A DNA stretch of 64,000 bases from Deroplatys truncata. Lineage: Eukaryota > Arthropoda > Insecta > Mantodea > Mantidae. The translations under genes were made by a program, and so were the position numbers. The notes beneath the pieces are model-generated. The model saw nothing but the letters and a program-made list of their open reading frames with translations, was not told the origin of the DNA and ran no database searches. Shown here piece after piece: positions 12,290 through 24,190 of this stretch. The stretch spans positions 494,130,190-494,194,189 of the forward strand of contig CM060990.1 in assembly GCA_030765065.1 (NCBI GenBank), in the 5' to 3' direction. Position 1 is the stretch's first letter. Every line of letters starts with the position of its first letter.

Positions 12290-12890
12290 TCAGGTAAATT
12301 TTCTTTTCCAATGAGGCGTGGTTTCATCTAAACGACCAGGTAGCTTCACGTAATAACAGGTACTAGTCATCAGATAAACCAGATATTGTTTACAAGGCCC
12401 CACTGCACAGCGAAAAAAGTAGGAGTGTGGTGTGCCATTAGTGCTAAAAGAATTATTGGTCCTTTTTTTTTTGAAGAAACAATTAACAGTGATGGGTATA
12501 TGCATCTAATTTTGGAAGCATTATGTGATGAACAAACATACATGGAACATGTAACAGCATGTTATTTTCAGCAGGATAATACCACAGCCCTACTGCTAAT
12601 GAATCCATGAGGGAATAGCACTGTATATTTGGCCAAAGACTTATAAGCAAGGGTTTGTGGCCTTCTCAATCATCAAATCTAACTTGTTACAATTTTTAAT
12701 TCTGGGGAACACTGAAAAATAAAGCGCATGCCAGTAATCCTCACATGCTTCAGGAACTTAAACAAAACATTCTAACACAAGTTAGGTCCATTAATATAAA
12801 AGAACTGAACCATGTGAATAATAATTTCATAAAATGTGAAATATGTACAAAACAAGATTGCTAGCACTTCCGGCATCTTCAATAAGGATA
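12290..12890 (+). pseudogene. Tc1/mariner-type transposase relic
   Basis: Fragments in order are FFSNEAWFHLNDQ (first catalytic region, D replaced by N), VGVWCAISAKRIIGPFFFEE, YFQQDNTTAL (second catalytic Asp), a badly damaged third Asp region around 12660-12720, then LKNKAHASNPHMLQELKQNI and the C-terminal helices ending near 12885. Several frameshifts and stops separate them. This transposase type, with VWCAIS and FQQDNAT-like blocks, is widespread in arthropods. It probably once mobilised the 11660-16266 element. Confidence 0.82.
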
Positions 12891-13189
12891 AATAACGCAT
12901 ACTGTTATTTAATATCTTGTGTCCAATTTCTACAGACAGCTTCACAGTGTGAGAGAATGCAATTCTAGCAGGACAAAATTACTATTTCACTGCAAATCAA
13001 TAATTGAGAGAAAATTCTAGGATTAACCTATGAATAACTATGTTTGGACATGAAAGACTAAATTAGAGCATTACAATGGTAAAATTATGAATATATTTGA
13101 TTTGTATTTCTTTATGGGAAAATTACTCTGCAATCCTTTTATACAATAAATAAAAATACACCTACAAAGGTGTTTGTTTGCTACACTAA

Positions 13190-13290
13190 ACTCTGTGGCT
13201 CAACAGCCCGTTACTGGGCCAAGACCTGCCACCCGGACGCTGCATCCCCCACCTCTGGCCCACAACAGGTGTTTGGCACTCTGTGTATAA
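13190..13290. other. GC-rich patch in AT-rich DNA
   Basis: The segment from about 13195 to 13285 is clearly GC-richer than its surroundings and contains ACAGCCCGTTACTGGGCC, a short palindrome-like stretch. It may be a fragment of an inserted retroelement or SINE, but I cannot place it. Confidence 0.3.
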
Positions 13291-13766
13291 CAATGTGACT
13301 ATGGTCTATGTACATTTTAAACTTAAGCTTAACCCTTTCAGACCCGGTGTCCATTGCATAGAACATAGTCAAAATTTTAGTTTTTTAAACACAAATATAG
13401 AAACAATGTAATTTTGTTATTTCTTGTCTCTTTTTAACATTGAAATATAAATATGAACACATTTGTAAAATTATTTTTCAAAAACATATCCCTACGGTGT
13501 CCAACCCCCCTCATATATATTCTTTTTTACATCAAATACCATCTTTAAAACACTAAAAATGAGAATACCAATGAATTTTTATTTTCCAAGTGAAATTAAA
13601 AAGCTGTTCTGAGAGGGTACAAGATTATAAGATGCTTTAGTTATTTTCCAAGTTAAATTTTGCATAAAGCGAGTTATTCAGATTTCTCTTAAAGTGCGAA
13701 GATAACGTTTCATAAATTAAAATCACCAATTTAATAATAATTATGCAATTTGACATGCCTCTTAAT

Positions 13767-15780
13767 TTAGCATGACCATGATAAAGCAGCATTACAAGTC
13801 ACTTTCATCTGAACTTCCTGAGCTGTCATCTGAAACATTATCATTGTTAACTGCATACTCATACGGCTTTTGGGAACTTTTGGTTTTTCCAGAAGCCCCA
13901 GAACTTCTGTCAATAATTTATCTTCATATCTACGTGAAAATGTGTTTTTGTGGGATATCGCTGCATCAGAAAAAACAAGGAGCAAATGGATGACATCTTG
14001 CAAATTACTTCTGCATGTAAATTTCCTTGCATGAGCTTCTCTGTATCTTCTTAAATCTTTGTTCCTGGACTCTTAGGCTTCTTCGGATAACTGTCCAATC
14101 GGTATAATGCAGGATTCAATTATTCTTGCTCCATGTATCAATACTTTGTGGACAGTCACAGGCATATAAAACCAGGAGTGAAGTCTCAGGTACAAGTCAG
14201 TGTTTCTTGTGCACATTTGTCAAAAGTAGTGATGTTAATTGGATATGGACATGGTATTGTACAAAGAATTACTGAAAACCTTCTCATAAGTTCCTCGTTT
14301 ACACCTGTTATATCAGATGATAAAGCAGGATCTTGGAAAAATCAACATGCTGTACTGCCATCATTAAATGTACCACTTCCTCCTGATTTACTAGCAAGCC
14401 CATTTCTGTAGGAAATCTCTGAATTATTGATTTTTTTTCCTGTCAGCCAGCATTTTTTTTTCTCGGGCATGCCTAACTTGCCATTTTTTAATATATATTG
14501 TGTATGCAATATGTAGCAGGCACTCAATAAATCTAATCCAACAATGAAGAGTCAAAAGTCTGAAACTGTAATTTTCTTCAATCTGCATAGTTTTTGAGAG
14601 ACCAGTATTATTCATTTCCTTGGAGCTAACATGACATATCTAACATTTTTGAGACGAAGCGCCAGTGACAGAATTGCATATTTTTCCATCTACCATAGTG
14701 AACATCATGTCCTGGTTTATATGAATTTCTTTGTCATTAATTGTAACTGTTGTTGGTGTAATTTAATTTGATCTTCTACTGACTTTACCTCTCTATTACT
14801 TTAACTGTTTCTTTCCCAAATAATAATTTTAAAGGTCTAGGAAATCTTGTAGATGATCTGAAGAACAAGCGATTACAAAGATATCAGAACCACTTTTTAC
14901 AGATTCTTCTGACTCTGAGATAAATTTCTGTTTATATTGATCCTGTCCGCTAGAACACCATCACATCCCCATTTAAATGTTGTGTACGGATTCACATCCA
15001 GAAACTGATAGTAACAGCACATCCTCTTGCACCTGAGCAAGTCGTTTAATTGTATGATCAACTAGTGACTGCAACTTTATTGTTGCGGAAGTATATGCTA
15101 TTGTTATGGCTTCTTTTGGTGGATAGCACTGCGACTGCTAGTCTTATAATCTGATGCAAAGGTAAAATATTTGCATTTTTCTGTTTGAATTCCCTTCTAA
15201 TCTGAATGTACTGTTTCTTTGTTAGGTCATTGTTTATTACAAATGATAAGGCCTCTTAACCTGTAAATGGTATGTGGGCTGCAGAAGGTGATCTAATGGC
15301 GTTCTTAATTTTTGTGGCTCTTTTTGATGACTTTTGTGTTTCTTTCAGTACTACGGCTGCATCTCTCCTACCAGATTTTCTTAAACTAACCTCAGCAGCA
15401 CGTAAAATTTCTTTCTGAGTATGGTCACTGACAGGAGGTTTAATTTTCCTATTTTAAGTTCTGACACAGCTATCAAATAATTTTTTAGGTCTTCCAATAC
15501 CTGAAGTCAATGGTTGTGACTTATCTTTCCTAAATGCATCAAGAACACTTTTTGAAAATGAAATTTCTTTGTTTAACCAGCTAGAGTACTTGAGAAATGT
15601 CTTTCACTCGCAAACAATTTTTCTGTTTGTCAAAATCACACTTAAAATGCACAAGATCTTTCTTTAAATGCTTATATAGAGAGCACCCTGGTTCTATTTG
15701 CACATAATCATGCAGTGTTTCTTTGGTTACAACATTACAGTTTAGTGTATCAAACAATTGCCGTGTTATCTCATGCCGCT
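13767..15780 (-). pseudogene. RAG1/Transib-like recombinase relic
   Basis: About 2 kb of reverse-strand sequence reads, with frameshifts and stops, as one protein. Blocks in order are TSGIGRPKKLFD (near 15485-15520), ALSFVINNDLTKKQY, a CDG core followed by YKQKF (about 14930-14985), TINDKEIHINQDMMFTMVDG, a C..C pair at QKC.ICHVSSKEMNN, LTLHCWIRFIECLLHI, FNDGSTAC, ITGVNEELMRRFSVIL, then VHKVLIHGARIIE (about 14109-14153) and ESRNKDLRRYREAHARK (about 14021-14075). The last two blocks and the CDG core line up by eye with the C-terminal catalytic region of RAG1. I have seen this unnamed family in other invertebrates. No terminal repeats of its own are visible. The RAG1 link is inference from motif order. 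Confidence 0.6.
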
Positions 15781-15789
15781 TTTTTTAAA

Positions 15790-16180
15790 ATCCTATATCA
15801 AGTAATAAAATGAAAAATAAAGTTCACTCATTGCATTATTCTAATAATTCTAATCTGAAAAGATAACTAGCTAAAATAATTATCACTGCAAGCACTTAAA
15901 TGAAAGTGATACCTTTAGCTACATGTTCTATGGTGAAAGACTTTCACAAACATTCAACTCACAAAGACACATGTTCTCAAATTGAACCTTCACTGAACAC
16001 TGTGCGAGAGTCTGCTATCTTATCCAACATAAATAAACTGTGACTGCACATCTCACAGCTGATGCAGGTTATAATCGTGGTGTGAAGAATAACTATCCCT
16101 TTATAGTACTAAAGTAAAAAATTCCATTTCTGACGAAGTGTGTAAAATTACTGGATTTGCAATCTGTCCCACTGTGAGCT
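15790..16180. other. No gene recognised
   Basis: AT-rich DNA between the RAG1-like relic and the right inverted repeat of the 4.6-kb element. No motif seen. Confidence 0.4.
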
Positions 16181-16269
16181 TGTGGCATGCGAGACCATAG
16201 TTGCCGCAGCAGACCCATAGACCAGCAGGCAACAGTTATCCCGTCAATGTTCACTGAGACTCATTGTAT

Positions 16270-16945
16270 TATCAGTGAGTAAATCCCACCTTTACTCCCA
16301 TTAACTGTGGGCTTTTCTTATGATTGAGCAAGGCAATTTGTTCATAGAGATATTTACCACAATAAAACTCATTCAGCAAAAACAAATTATTGTGTGATGA
16401 AAAAAGCTTGGAACAACAAAATGCTCCTCACTCCTTATACTGGCTTTAGTTCCATACTTACCTTGAAGTTAATGTGGCAAAAAATCATTTAGAAAATGAA
16501 AATGCATATAACAGTGGCTTTAAGAGGATATATGATCTTAAAGAGCTGTAACCCTCGTACTAGCCCATGTTAAGACACTCTTATATAGTAAAGCCATTGC
16601 AATGTGTCAACAAATTACTCCATTTTATTAATAGTGCCCAGTTCTATTACACATGCTAACCTTGGGCTGAATTTCAGAACCACAGGACTTTGTGGTTTCA
16701 CTGCAGCTTGCTGTGGTACCTGATAGGCTATGCTCACCCCTACTCATTTTATTAGTCATTTCTATCTCGTGTACTTTTTGCTCATGTTGGTGCCCTTCAG
16801 CATAAGCTACATGAATTACCATAGCCACAAATTGACCAGTGACTGAACTATAAACTAAACAGCGAAGGTTATGCATAGAATGAAGCTACTTGTATTGATA
16901 TCTCTAGTGACAAGAATTAATAATAAAATTGCAAAAGGCATTGTC
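16270..16945. other. No gene recognised
   Basis: The short open frames here show no family motif. No boundary repeats seen. Confidence 0.4.
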
Positions 16946-16949
16946 TTAA

Positions 16950-17156
16950 CCCTTTAAAGGACAGTGGTCTCTATACTTGCCACCTACCTAAGGTTCAAGG
17001 TTCAACATTACATGGATCATTACCATGAAAAAAGTCTTATGCATTGTATACTTGCCACCTAATTAAGGATCAAGGTCTAGCATAACATGAATCACTCTCA
17101 GGAAAATATGAGCCTTATGCACAGGTAGATAAGCAAAGGTTTTGCTCCATAAAGGG
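16950..17156. mobile_element. TTAA-flanked MITE (piggyBac-type ends)
   Basis: A 207-bp non-coding element beginning CCCTTTAAAGGA and ending TCCATAAAGGG, flanked on both sides by TTAA (16946-16949 and 17157-17160). TTAA target duplications with CCC-starting TIRs are the signature of piggyBac-like transposons. There are two partly repeated internal segments (GTATACTTGCCACCTA-type text near 16973 and 17047). It is too short to encode anything, so it would be moved by a transposase supplied elsewhere. Confidence 0.85.
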
Positions 17157-17164
17157 TTAAAGTT

Positions 17165-17490
17165 ATGATTGAAACTTAAATGTTATTTACTTGCTTTTTA
17201 TTTTAAATAAAACCTAAACATTACGTAAAAGAAAAGGAAATCTGCTGTGAATGCAAAAGATCCACCCAGGCACAGACTGAAATTGTATATATCCATCTAT
17301 ATGTATTCTTCAATAGGCTAAACTAAAATTGAATTCATGTGATAATTTTGGAACTTTGGCAAATTTAATCCTATGGACATCCCAGATGAAAACAATCTTT
17401 ATTGATGGAACCTAAATTGTAAATTGTCATGAGACAAATCAGTGGTAAGCAAGTTATTATGAAAATCATTAAAAACTCAGCCAATTTAAG
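17165..17490. other. No gene recognised
   Basis: AT-rich spacer between the TTAA MITE and the hAT element; nothing identified. Confidence 0.4.
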
Positions 17491-17497
17491 ACTCAAG

Positions 17498-18510
17498 TAG
17501 GACCCAGATTTTTAGGTGGAATAAACCTTCATTTTAGATTTCTTATATGCTTAAAATAGGTTTTTCTTGATTACAATAGTTTTTTTTTATGCTTTGCTTC
17601 GTGGATCAATACAGGTTTCAATAATTTTGATTTTCTGGTACTTAGTTGTAAGATTTATTTTTTGGCATTGCAGTAAATACATACATTCTGAAACTTTCTG
17701 GCGTAAACAATTTCCTATTATCACGTAACACATTCTGGAATGAAGAAAAGGTTCTTTCAACGGAACATGACGTCATTGGAGCGTAGAATATAGATGCCAG
17801 TGCAGCAGGTTCTAGGGGTAGTTCTCCTGTATACTTTTCTCGCTGCAATGCTGAATTAATTATTTTCATATCTTCAAAAGCAGGATTTCGTTGAAGAATC
17901 TCCTGCAACTTCGAAGAACATGCAACTCCCACTGGTCCAAGTATTTCTTTACTGGAAACACTGCCAATGATATCTAGAGCATCTTTCAGTGGCAAAGTTG
18001 TAGCTTCTGGTATAAAACAAAAATATGTCTTAATGTATGCAAGGGAAGCGGCAAGAGTGAGGCACTCAAGTGATTTCTTTGCCTTGGCAATGCAGGAAGC
18101 TTCTGTTTCATCCAATTCGTTGACGACATTTTTAACATCTTTTAAGTGCTCAGCATAGTAAATGACAGCAGATAGCCAAGTACGCTCCTCCTAACTTTCT
18201 ATCAGCTGCATCCAGGTGTCACCACGTCATGTGTGCTGCGTTTAACTGTAGTAACTTGAACTACCTACTGGCTATAAGTGGTGGAAATAATTTTACAATG
18301 AGTTTCAATCCGAAAATAACATTCTTCATTTCAAAAAAGGAAAAACAGCTATTTAGGTTATTTAGGTGTCAACCCCTCATTTAGGTTCTTTTAGGTGTAA
18401 TGAGATTCACATATTCTGCTCCAGGAAGTGTGAAACGAGCATATATCTTGAAATGTGTTAATTAAATACCGAGGAAAAATATAGGTTAAAACCTAAAATT
18501 CCGGGCCCTA
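17498..18510 (-). mobile_element. Internally deleted hAT transposon
   Basis: The left end TAGGACCCAGATTTTTAGGT and the inverted right end TAGGGCCCGGAATTTTAGGT are imperfect TIRs. TTTAGGT-like words recur near the right end (about 18350-18400), as hAT subterminal transposase-binding repeats do. The flanks ACTCAAGT and ACTCATAA are only a partial match to an 8-bp duplication. The element keeps just the C-terminal part of the transposase, so it is a deletion derivative. Confidence 0.78.
17642..18180 (-). pseudogene. hAT transposase C-terminal dimerisation domain
   Basis: 157 codons are open from about 18115 to the stop at 17642-17644, and a further stretch upstream (LSAVIYYAEHLKDVKNVVNELDE) reads in the same sense to about 18180. 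The block IFYAPMTSCSVERTFSSFQ followed by LRDNRKLFTPESFRMYVF is the hAT family C-terminal dimerisation region (VERxFS core). The BED finger, the N-terminal part and most of the RNase H core are gone. The preserved open frame is notable beside other relics here, but with no catalytic domain it cannot transpose. Confidence 0.88.
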
Positions 18511-18654
18511 CTCATAAGAGAAAACTTTTATGTCGCCCACTTCAATCCACAACTGTATGATAAAGGAATAGGGCATATGGCCATACAAATCATTCTTACA
18601 CTACTACCACCACTCACACCATTCAAGTAAGTAATCAGGATAGATGTACAAGTT

Positions 18655-18985
18655 TCATGTAAACATCAATGTTTCACCTTATGATAAGGAAAATGCTATT
18701 GCAAGGGGAAAAAAAACTTCATGCAAACATCATTGTTCCATGATAAGTAAAGTATATTGCAAGTAAACAAACCACTTCATGCAAACATCAGTGTTCCCCT
18801 AATGATACGGAAAGTACTATTGCAAGCAAACAAGAACTTCATGCAAGCATTAGTGTTTCATCTTATAAAGAAAGTATTGTTGCAAGCAAACAAAAACTTC
18901 AGGCAGTGTTACAGCTTATGATAAGGAAAGTATTATTGCAAGCAAACAAAAGCATTCATGCAAACATCACTGATCCACCTTATTA
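18655..18985 (+). repeat. Minisatellite, about 60-bp unit, 5-6 copies
   Basis: CTTCATGCAAACATCAGTGT, then text like ATGATAAGGAAAGTATTATTGCAAGCAAACAA, recurs about every 55-63 bp. The units differ by substitutions and short deletions. It lies directly beside the hAT relic. No coding capacity. Confidence 0.88.
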
Positions 18986-18989
18986 TATC

Positions 18990-19700
18990 CACATATATTT
19001 CACTTATTTTTAAAATAGACATTTAATATTCATCCACAAATTCCTGAACAGAGTAATAGGCTCACTGCACAGATATTTTGTAAGAATAGACTTACATTTT
19101 TCTACATTTCTGGATGATAGTAATTTTTGATTGTTTAGGAGTATATTAAATATTTTATAACATTCATAGTAAACTCCTTTTTGATAGCAGATTAAGTTAG
19201 CACCAGTCATACATTTCTCTGAACGAGGTTTTACCTGCACTGCCAATTGTTTGTAAAACAGCGCTTCTGGACGCTTTCAGCATTTTAACTGCGCAATCTC
19301 TATAGTCAAGATCTGTAAACTACAAAATTATTTATTAATACATGCTGTTACATTTCTCTATCTTCACCTACAGTAGACAAGACATTACACAGGAACCCAA
19401 GAGTTAAAAAGCAAGATATATGTTTTGAGGTCTCATGTATCTGATTCAACAAGTTTAGAACAAAGTGTATGCATAATGTGTGAGCTGCATAGATTTTACA
19501 TAACCATACATAAGAAAATATGGAATTTAATATTTTTCTGACACTTCCTGACAAAGCACAGCAAAGAATTGCAAGGAATTTTCCCTAACTCAACTAGCCC
19601 TTTACAGTCAGGGTGATTATGATCTCAAATTAACTATGTTTATTATAATATTTAGAGAAACCTTCATTCTCATTTATGTAATGTGATAAGGTAAACATTA
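18990..19700. other. No gene recognised
   Basis: AT-rich; the short open frames show no recognisable motif. Confidence 0.4.
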
Positions 19701-19702
19701 TA

Positions 19703-20319
19703 TAGGGTGGACCATTAAAGTTGAGACTGTACAATATCTCCAAAACTAAGCGTTGTAGAAAGAAATGTCTTGGATAAAAGCTGCTTGATATTATGGGAGA
19801 AAGTAAATGCCGTTAGTCATGTTTTATTTGGAGGACATTGTGATGTCATTTTAGGGCCAATTTTTTATGTTGTTTTCTCACTCATAAAAAAACTAAACAC
19901 TTGTATAAAGCACTTTGCAATTGTTCTTACACCAGCATAAAAACAATGAAAATTCTGAATGGCTGTGTAGGAACAGTGCAATGAATGGTTGGACCATCCA
20001 TGGAGGATCATTTGAGGATCAAGTTATGTTTCATAATTGGGAACCAACACTTTTTATCTTATTTCCTTATTCCTCATCTCAAAATAAACAGCTTTTTATA
20101 AACCATTTTGTAATGAGAAAACAACATACAAAATGTAGGTTCCCACTTCAAAAAATTAAACTGACCCTAAAATGACCATCATGATGTCCTCCAAACAAAA
20201 CATGACTAATGGCATTTACTTTCCCCCATAATATCAAGCAACTTTTATTAAAGACATTTCTTTCTACAAAGCTTAGTTTTGGATATATTGTACAGTATCA
20301 ACTTAAATGGTCCACCCTG
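19703..20319. mobile_element. 617-bp fold-back MITE related to the 3594-5727 element
   Basis: The left end TAGGGTGGACCATTAAAGTT and the inverted right end CAGGGTGGACCATTTAAGTT are flanked by TA (19701-19702 and 20320-20321). The two halves are near-inverted copies (about 290 bp each) and both match the long arms of the transposon at 3594-5727, including AATTCTGAATGGCTG and CATGACTAATGGCATTTACT. The transposase gene is missing altogether. This is a classic foldback derivative that could be mobilised only in trans. Confidence 0.9.
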
Positions 20320-20329
20320 TATGAGCAGA

Positions 20330-21290
20330 GAAACCTCCTACATAAAACTATTTCTTTCTTTCCCCCAAACAATGTTAACAACTACATGGTAAATGGCCAA
20401 TAAACCACAATTTTGTACAGCTGAAGTACTCTTACATACCAATAAATGCAGTGATGTATGCAGTCACATTACTTGTGCTATTCTTGTACTCTACATCCTT
20501 AGTAACATTCAAAATAAGATGTTAACATTGCATCACCTATTTTCTAATTGTAAAATAAATTCTGTGCTCAGGCATTTACTGCATGAAATTCTGAAATCTG
20601 ATCTGATCTGATTGACAATTGGTTGTATTTAAATAACCAGTATTACACATTCATGCACCAGACTCTGGTCATACTGTGGAATCTTCCTAATTAAAGATAA
20701 ATCCTGTGCCCACCAAAGCTCAGGAATATTCTTATACTAAACATGTAGCCTACTGACTACAAAGACCCAAAGGCCATATGAAAGACCTACGCTCAGCAAT
20801 CATAATTTTGTCCCGATATAAAAGCAGGAAGATAAATGTTAGAATAACTTCAGCAATAGTTACTGTTTGCTACAAAATAAAGCTATTTTCATAAATGTAA
20901 CACTATTATCTATATGACAGCCTAGAAATTCAAAGAACAATGAGTTTAGCAAATATGTTGCTTGCACCACTCATTAACAACTTCAGTTCGGAAGTGTTCA
21001 TTTTGCAACAATGAATTTGCAGGCACTTTATATAACATTCACATTCTTGCTTTTCATGCCATAGACCAAGGCTTAAAACCTACTTAGGTGAAGCTATGCA
21101 ACTGTGATTTTTGTTTGGAGCGTCCCCTAGACTTCTGAAAGAATATCACAAGCATAGAGGAGAAAATGCTGCTCCAGCTTTTCCCTGTACACCTACTGAA
21201 GACACTGTATGATGCATACAAGAGATGCATAACTATTGGACCACACTGCTTTACCTCTGCTTGCTTGGTATACATGCACTGCTACAGACT
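20330..21290. other. No gene recognised, apart from a possible last exon near 21090-21200
   Basis: Mostly anonymous. On the reverse strand an acceptor-like CTTCAG near 21205 precedes a short frame (GVQGKAGAAFSPLCL) that could be a terminal exon of the neighbouring Myb/SANT gene, but support is weak. Confidence 0.3.
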
Positions 21291-22499
21291 TCTCTTACCT
21301 TGTGCTACAGATGATATTCCTGCATGCTGTTCCGCTTAAGCAGGCTCACTAGCTGAAGTACTATATCCCACTCACTGTATGGAACTACAATCTCCATACT
21401 GCCTGTAGTGCCATCTGCAAAATCATTATACATTAGTTCAAGACAATTACTCATGTTTATTTTTACAGTTAAAAGTAGAGAAAACTGCTGCAACTCTTAC
21501 CAAGAAGATCACAGTTGGTGATAGATTGCAGCCCACTGTCTGTGCTGCCCATCAAAGAATTCAATGCATCATCCATTGGTGATGGCTTTGGAGACGGCTT
21601 TCCTGCTACTATTCCATATAATATTTATTTTCTTTCAGCATTTGCCTGATGAGCTTTCTCCTTCAACGATTCATATTTTTCACGAATTTGCACTGATATT
21701 CCCTGGGTCACCATCTTGACCATTGAACTACCTGGGAAGAAACTCCCAAGCTTTCTCCTAAAAGGGTATAATTACAAAATGTGTATTTATACAATGTAGG
21801 GTTAAATCAAAGGCCGAAAGTAAAGTGCAATCACATTCAGGGTCATTCCATTGGGTGTCAAAACTTAAAACACGTAGATGGGAACTTTTGTCTTCAGTTA
21901 TGATTAGTAGGAGCTTTAAAGTTAAATTGGCAACACTGAATGGCTCATCTGCAACTTCCTGCTTCCTGTTATTTGCCATTGTTGTGAAGCACATGTGCAG
22001 CTGATGTTGAAACTAAATTTTGTATGAAACTTAAGGTAAGAAACACATATATAAATTATATATATTCATACTTTTTTTGTACAACAATTTAAAGAACATA
22101 ACATTGACATAAAATTAAGAGCATAATATTTATTTTGAAAGATGTTCTGATACCTCCTTATAGTATTTCCTATAGTGATCTTCTAATGTAATGTGACTTA
22201 CCACAACCATATTTTTTAAGTATTTTACTTTATATAACAAAGATTAAAGAATGATAATACATATTTTCCTCTTTTTTTGGAAGATTATTGAAATTATATA
22301 CTTACTTCATATTTGCATAATATTTTGTTTAAATAATGAGATATTGAAAACATGTAATGTAAGTTAAGAAGGGAGGCAAAGAGAAAGAAAATATGTGGCT
22401 AAATGTAGAAGACAGAAAAAAGAAGCATCAGATCAATGCACACCTTCCACATCAGCAATGTCACCAATCTAAAATTTATCAAGTTTAGGCAAAGCTGCT

Positions 22500-23792
22500 A
22501 CTAGGGCAACATTCCTCATTCCCCTAAAAAACGAACCGCTATTGTAAAAAGGAACTTTGAAACCTATGTTGAGCCATTGCCAATTCATACAGAGACACAA
22601 ACAAGATCAACAGCACTGGACTCTTGCTGTTGTGAATGAGGTAAAGGAAGTTTATGAAAGAGATGGCATTAGTCGTCAAGCCTCAGGAATAAAAGACATC
22701 ATGACCATAAAGGAAAGCAAAATCAAAACTGTGGTACAAATCCAGCATTTAATGCTATCCTTGAAGGAGGATCATGCTATATTTTGCAGCGAAAAGGGGT
22801 GAATTATTGGCAAAAGTAAGTTTGCTGAACGTACGCCGAAGCATGTGATGCTTAGCAACAAGCTACCACATAATGTGCGAGTCTGCAAGTACCATAAGAA
22901 TTTTTGCTTTGTATGAAAGGACCATGATGGAAGATTAATTACAAGTGCAAGAACGTAATCTTCAGAATTTAACATATTACATATTCACTACTGGTCCATC
23001 ATTTTTAGAGGACTGCTATACAAAAAGAAAGCAATCCAAGAGCTACAACTTGCAGCAGACTTTAATTGAATATACTCATGTTGCAATTATCCAAGTTGAC
23101 TTCGCGGAGAACTATACCTTGCATTGCACAAGATGAGATCCAAAGTGCTCACTGGCAACACAATCAGGTTAGCCCGTTCACTGCTGCAATTTGGGAGTCA
23201 GGAACTTATCACTCATATGCTCTAGTTAGTGATGTTCTTGATCATTTAGAGAGTACTGTCATAGCATATGTTGATAGTTTGCCATCCTCCATCACACATG
23301 CCAATATTTGGTCAAATGGACCTAATTCTCATTTTAAGAATAGATATATAGCTGAGGCAATTAAATGCTTGGCAAAGAACATGGTAAACAAATGTCATGG
23401 AATTACTTTGCTACTTCCCATGAGAAGGGGCCTGTAGATGGTATAGGTGGAGCTGTAAAATGCCATGTATGGATGAATGTGAAACAGAGGAAATGTAGGT
23501 AAACAATGTTGCTGAAATTGTAAAACCTGTTGATTCTTCATCAAAGGTATCAGTTCTTCTGATTACACAAGATGATTTTCTTCAAAGAAATGGGAGACTA
23601 AACCTCACCTCCTTGCTTAAGAACAGTGTTCCTTTATCAAACATTAAGAAAGTACGTCACTTACAAACCAGTAATGGTGAAACTGTTGGATTCACAACAA
23701 CAGATTTAGCAGCATCAAGAGTAGAAGTGCAAGGCAGTCATGTTAAAGTGGATGATTGGGTGTTGGTGGACTACAAAGGACAAAATAATTAA
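22500..23792 (+). pseudogene. Relic of an unnamed DDE-like arthropod gene family (copy 1)
   Basis: Read in order across stops and frameshifts: VNEVKEVYERDGISRQASG, GKSKFAERTPKHVMLSNKLP, HNVRVCKYHKNF, QVDFAENY (about 23091-23113), QDEIQSAHWQHNQVSPFTAA, IWSNGPNSHFKNRY, an HEKGPVDGIGGAVKCHVW block (about 23410-23470) and a C-terminal tail ending at 23790-23792. I recognise this as an uncharacterised, multi-copy arthropod protein. The VDFAEN, IWSxG and GPVDGIGG blocks look like an RNase H-fold nuclease core, but that role is my inference. The usual Asp in the second block appears as Asn here. It lies antisense inside the intron of the Myb/SANT gene. No terminal repeats found. Confidence 0.65.
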
Positions 23793-23799
23793 GAAAATA

Positions 23800-24190
23800 A
23801 ATTCACCTGCTGCTGTAACAGCTCATTGTCATTTTAAGTTTGACTGTGTAATGGAGTTACTAAGTATTGTAATGTGAGTTACAGTGAATTCATTTTCTTA
23901 ATTAATTGAGATTAAGTTCATAAGTTCATACTGTGTGTAAATATGTTCTCACAACCCTTCTGTATTTTGTTTAAAATAGTGACGACAGAGAGGTAATTAT
24001 CAGAAAAGAACTTAATTAGGAAAGAATTTATCTTGAAACCTTTGTCTCCAAATTATAATGTGAGTTACACACACAGAAATATATAAAGTTCTGGGATCCT
24101 AATAATGTTACAGTGAAAGTTATAATATAATTTTGTTTACTAGATATAGCCTTATTTAATAACCATATATAAACCAGAGTGGCTTTTTTC
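23800..24190. other. No gene recognised
   Basis: AT-rich DNA within the Myb/SANT intron, downstream of the relic gene. No motif seen. Confidence 0.4.

Larger units (their letters stand above)
11660..16266. mobile_element. 4.6-kb TIR element with two relic genes
   Basis: The left end CAGTGAGTCTCAGCGAATGT and the inverted right end CAATGAGTCTCAGTGAACAT continue as an inverted repeat of about 90 bp, including a shared GACGGGATA. TA occurs at 11658-11659 and 16267-16268, the duplication expected for Tc1/mariner elements. Inside lie a Tc1/mariner-type relic on the plus strand (12290-12890) and an unrelated RAG1-like relic on the minus strand (13767-15780). I infer that the TIRs belong to the Tc1-type gene and that the second gene came in by later insertion, but I see no clean ends for that second insertion. 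Confidence 0.78.

Noticed and set aside
13331..13360. piggyBac end (TTAACCCTTTCAGACCC)
   Set aside because: No matching inverted TTAA end was found downstream, so I could not define an element.
18620..18985. CRISPR array
   Set aside because: Repeats are diverged, adjacent and lack regular unique spacers; this is a minisatellite in a eukaryotic context.
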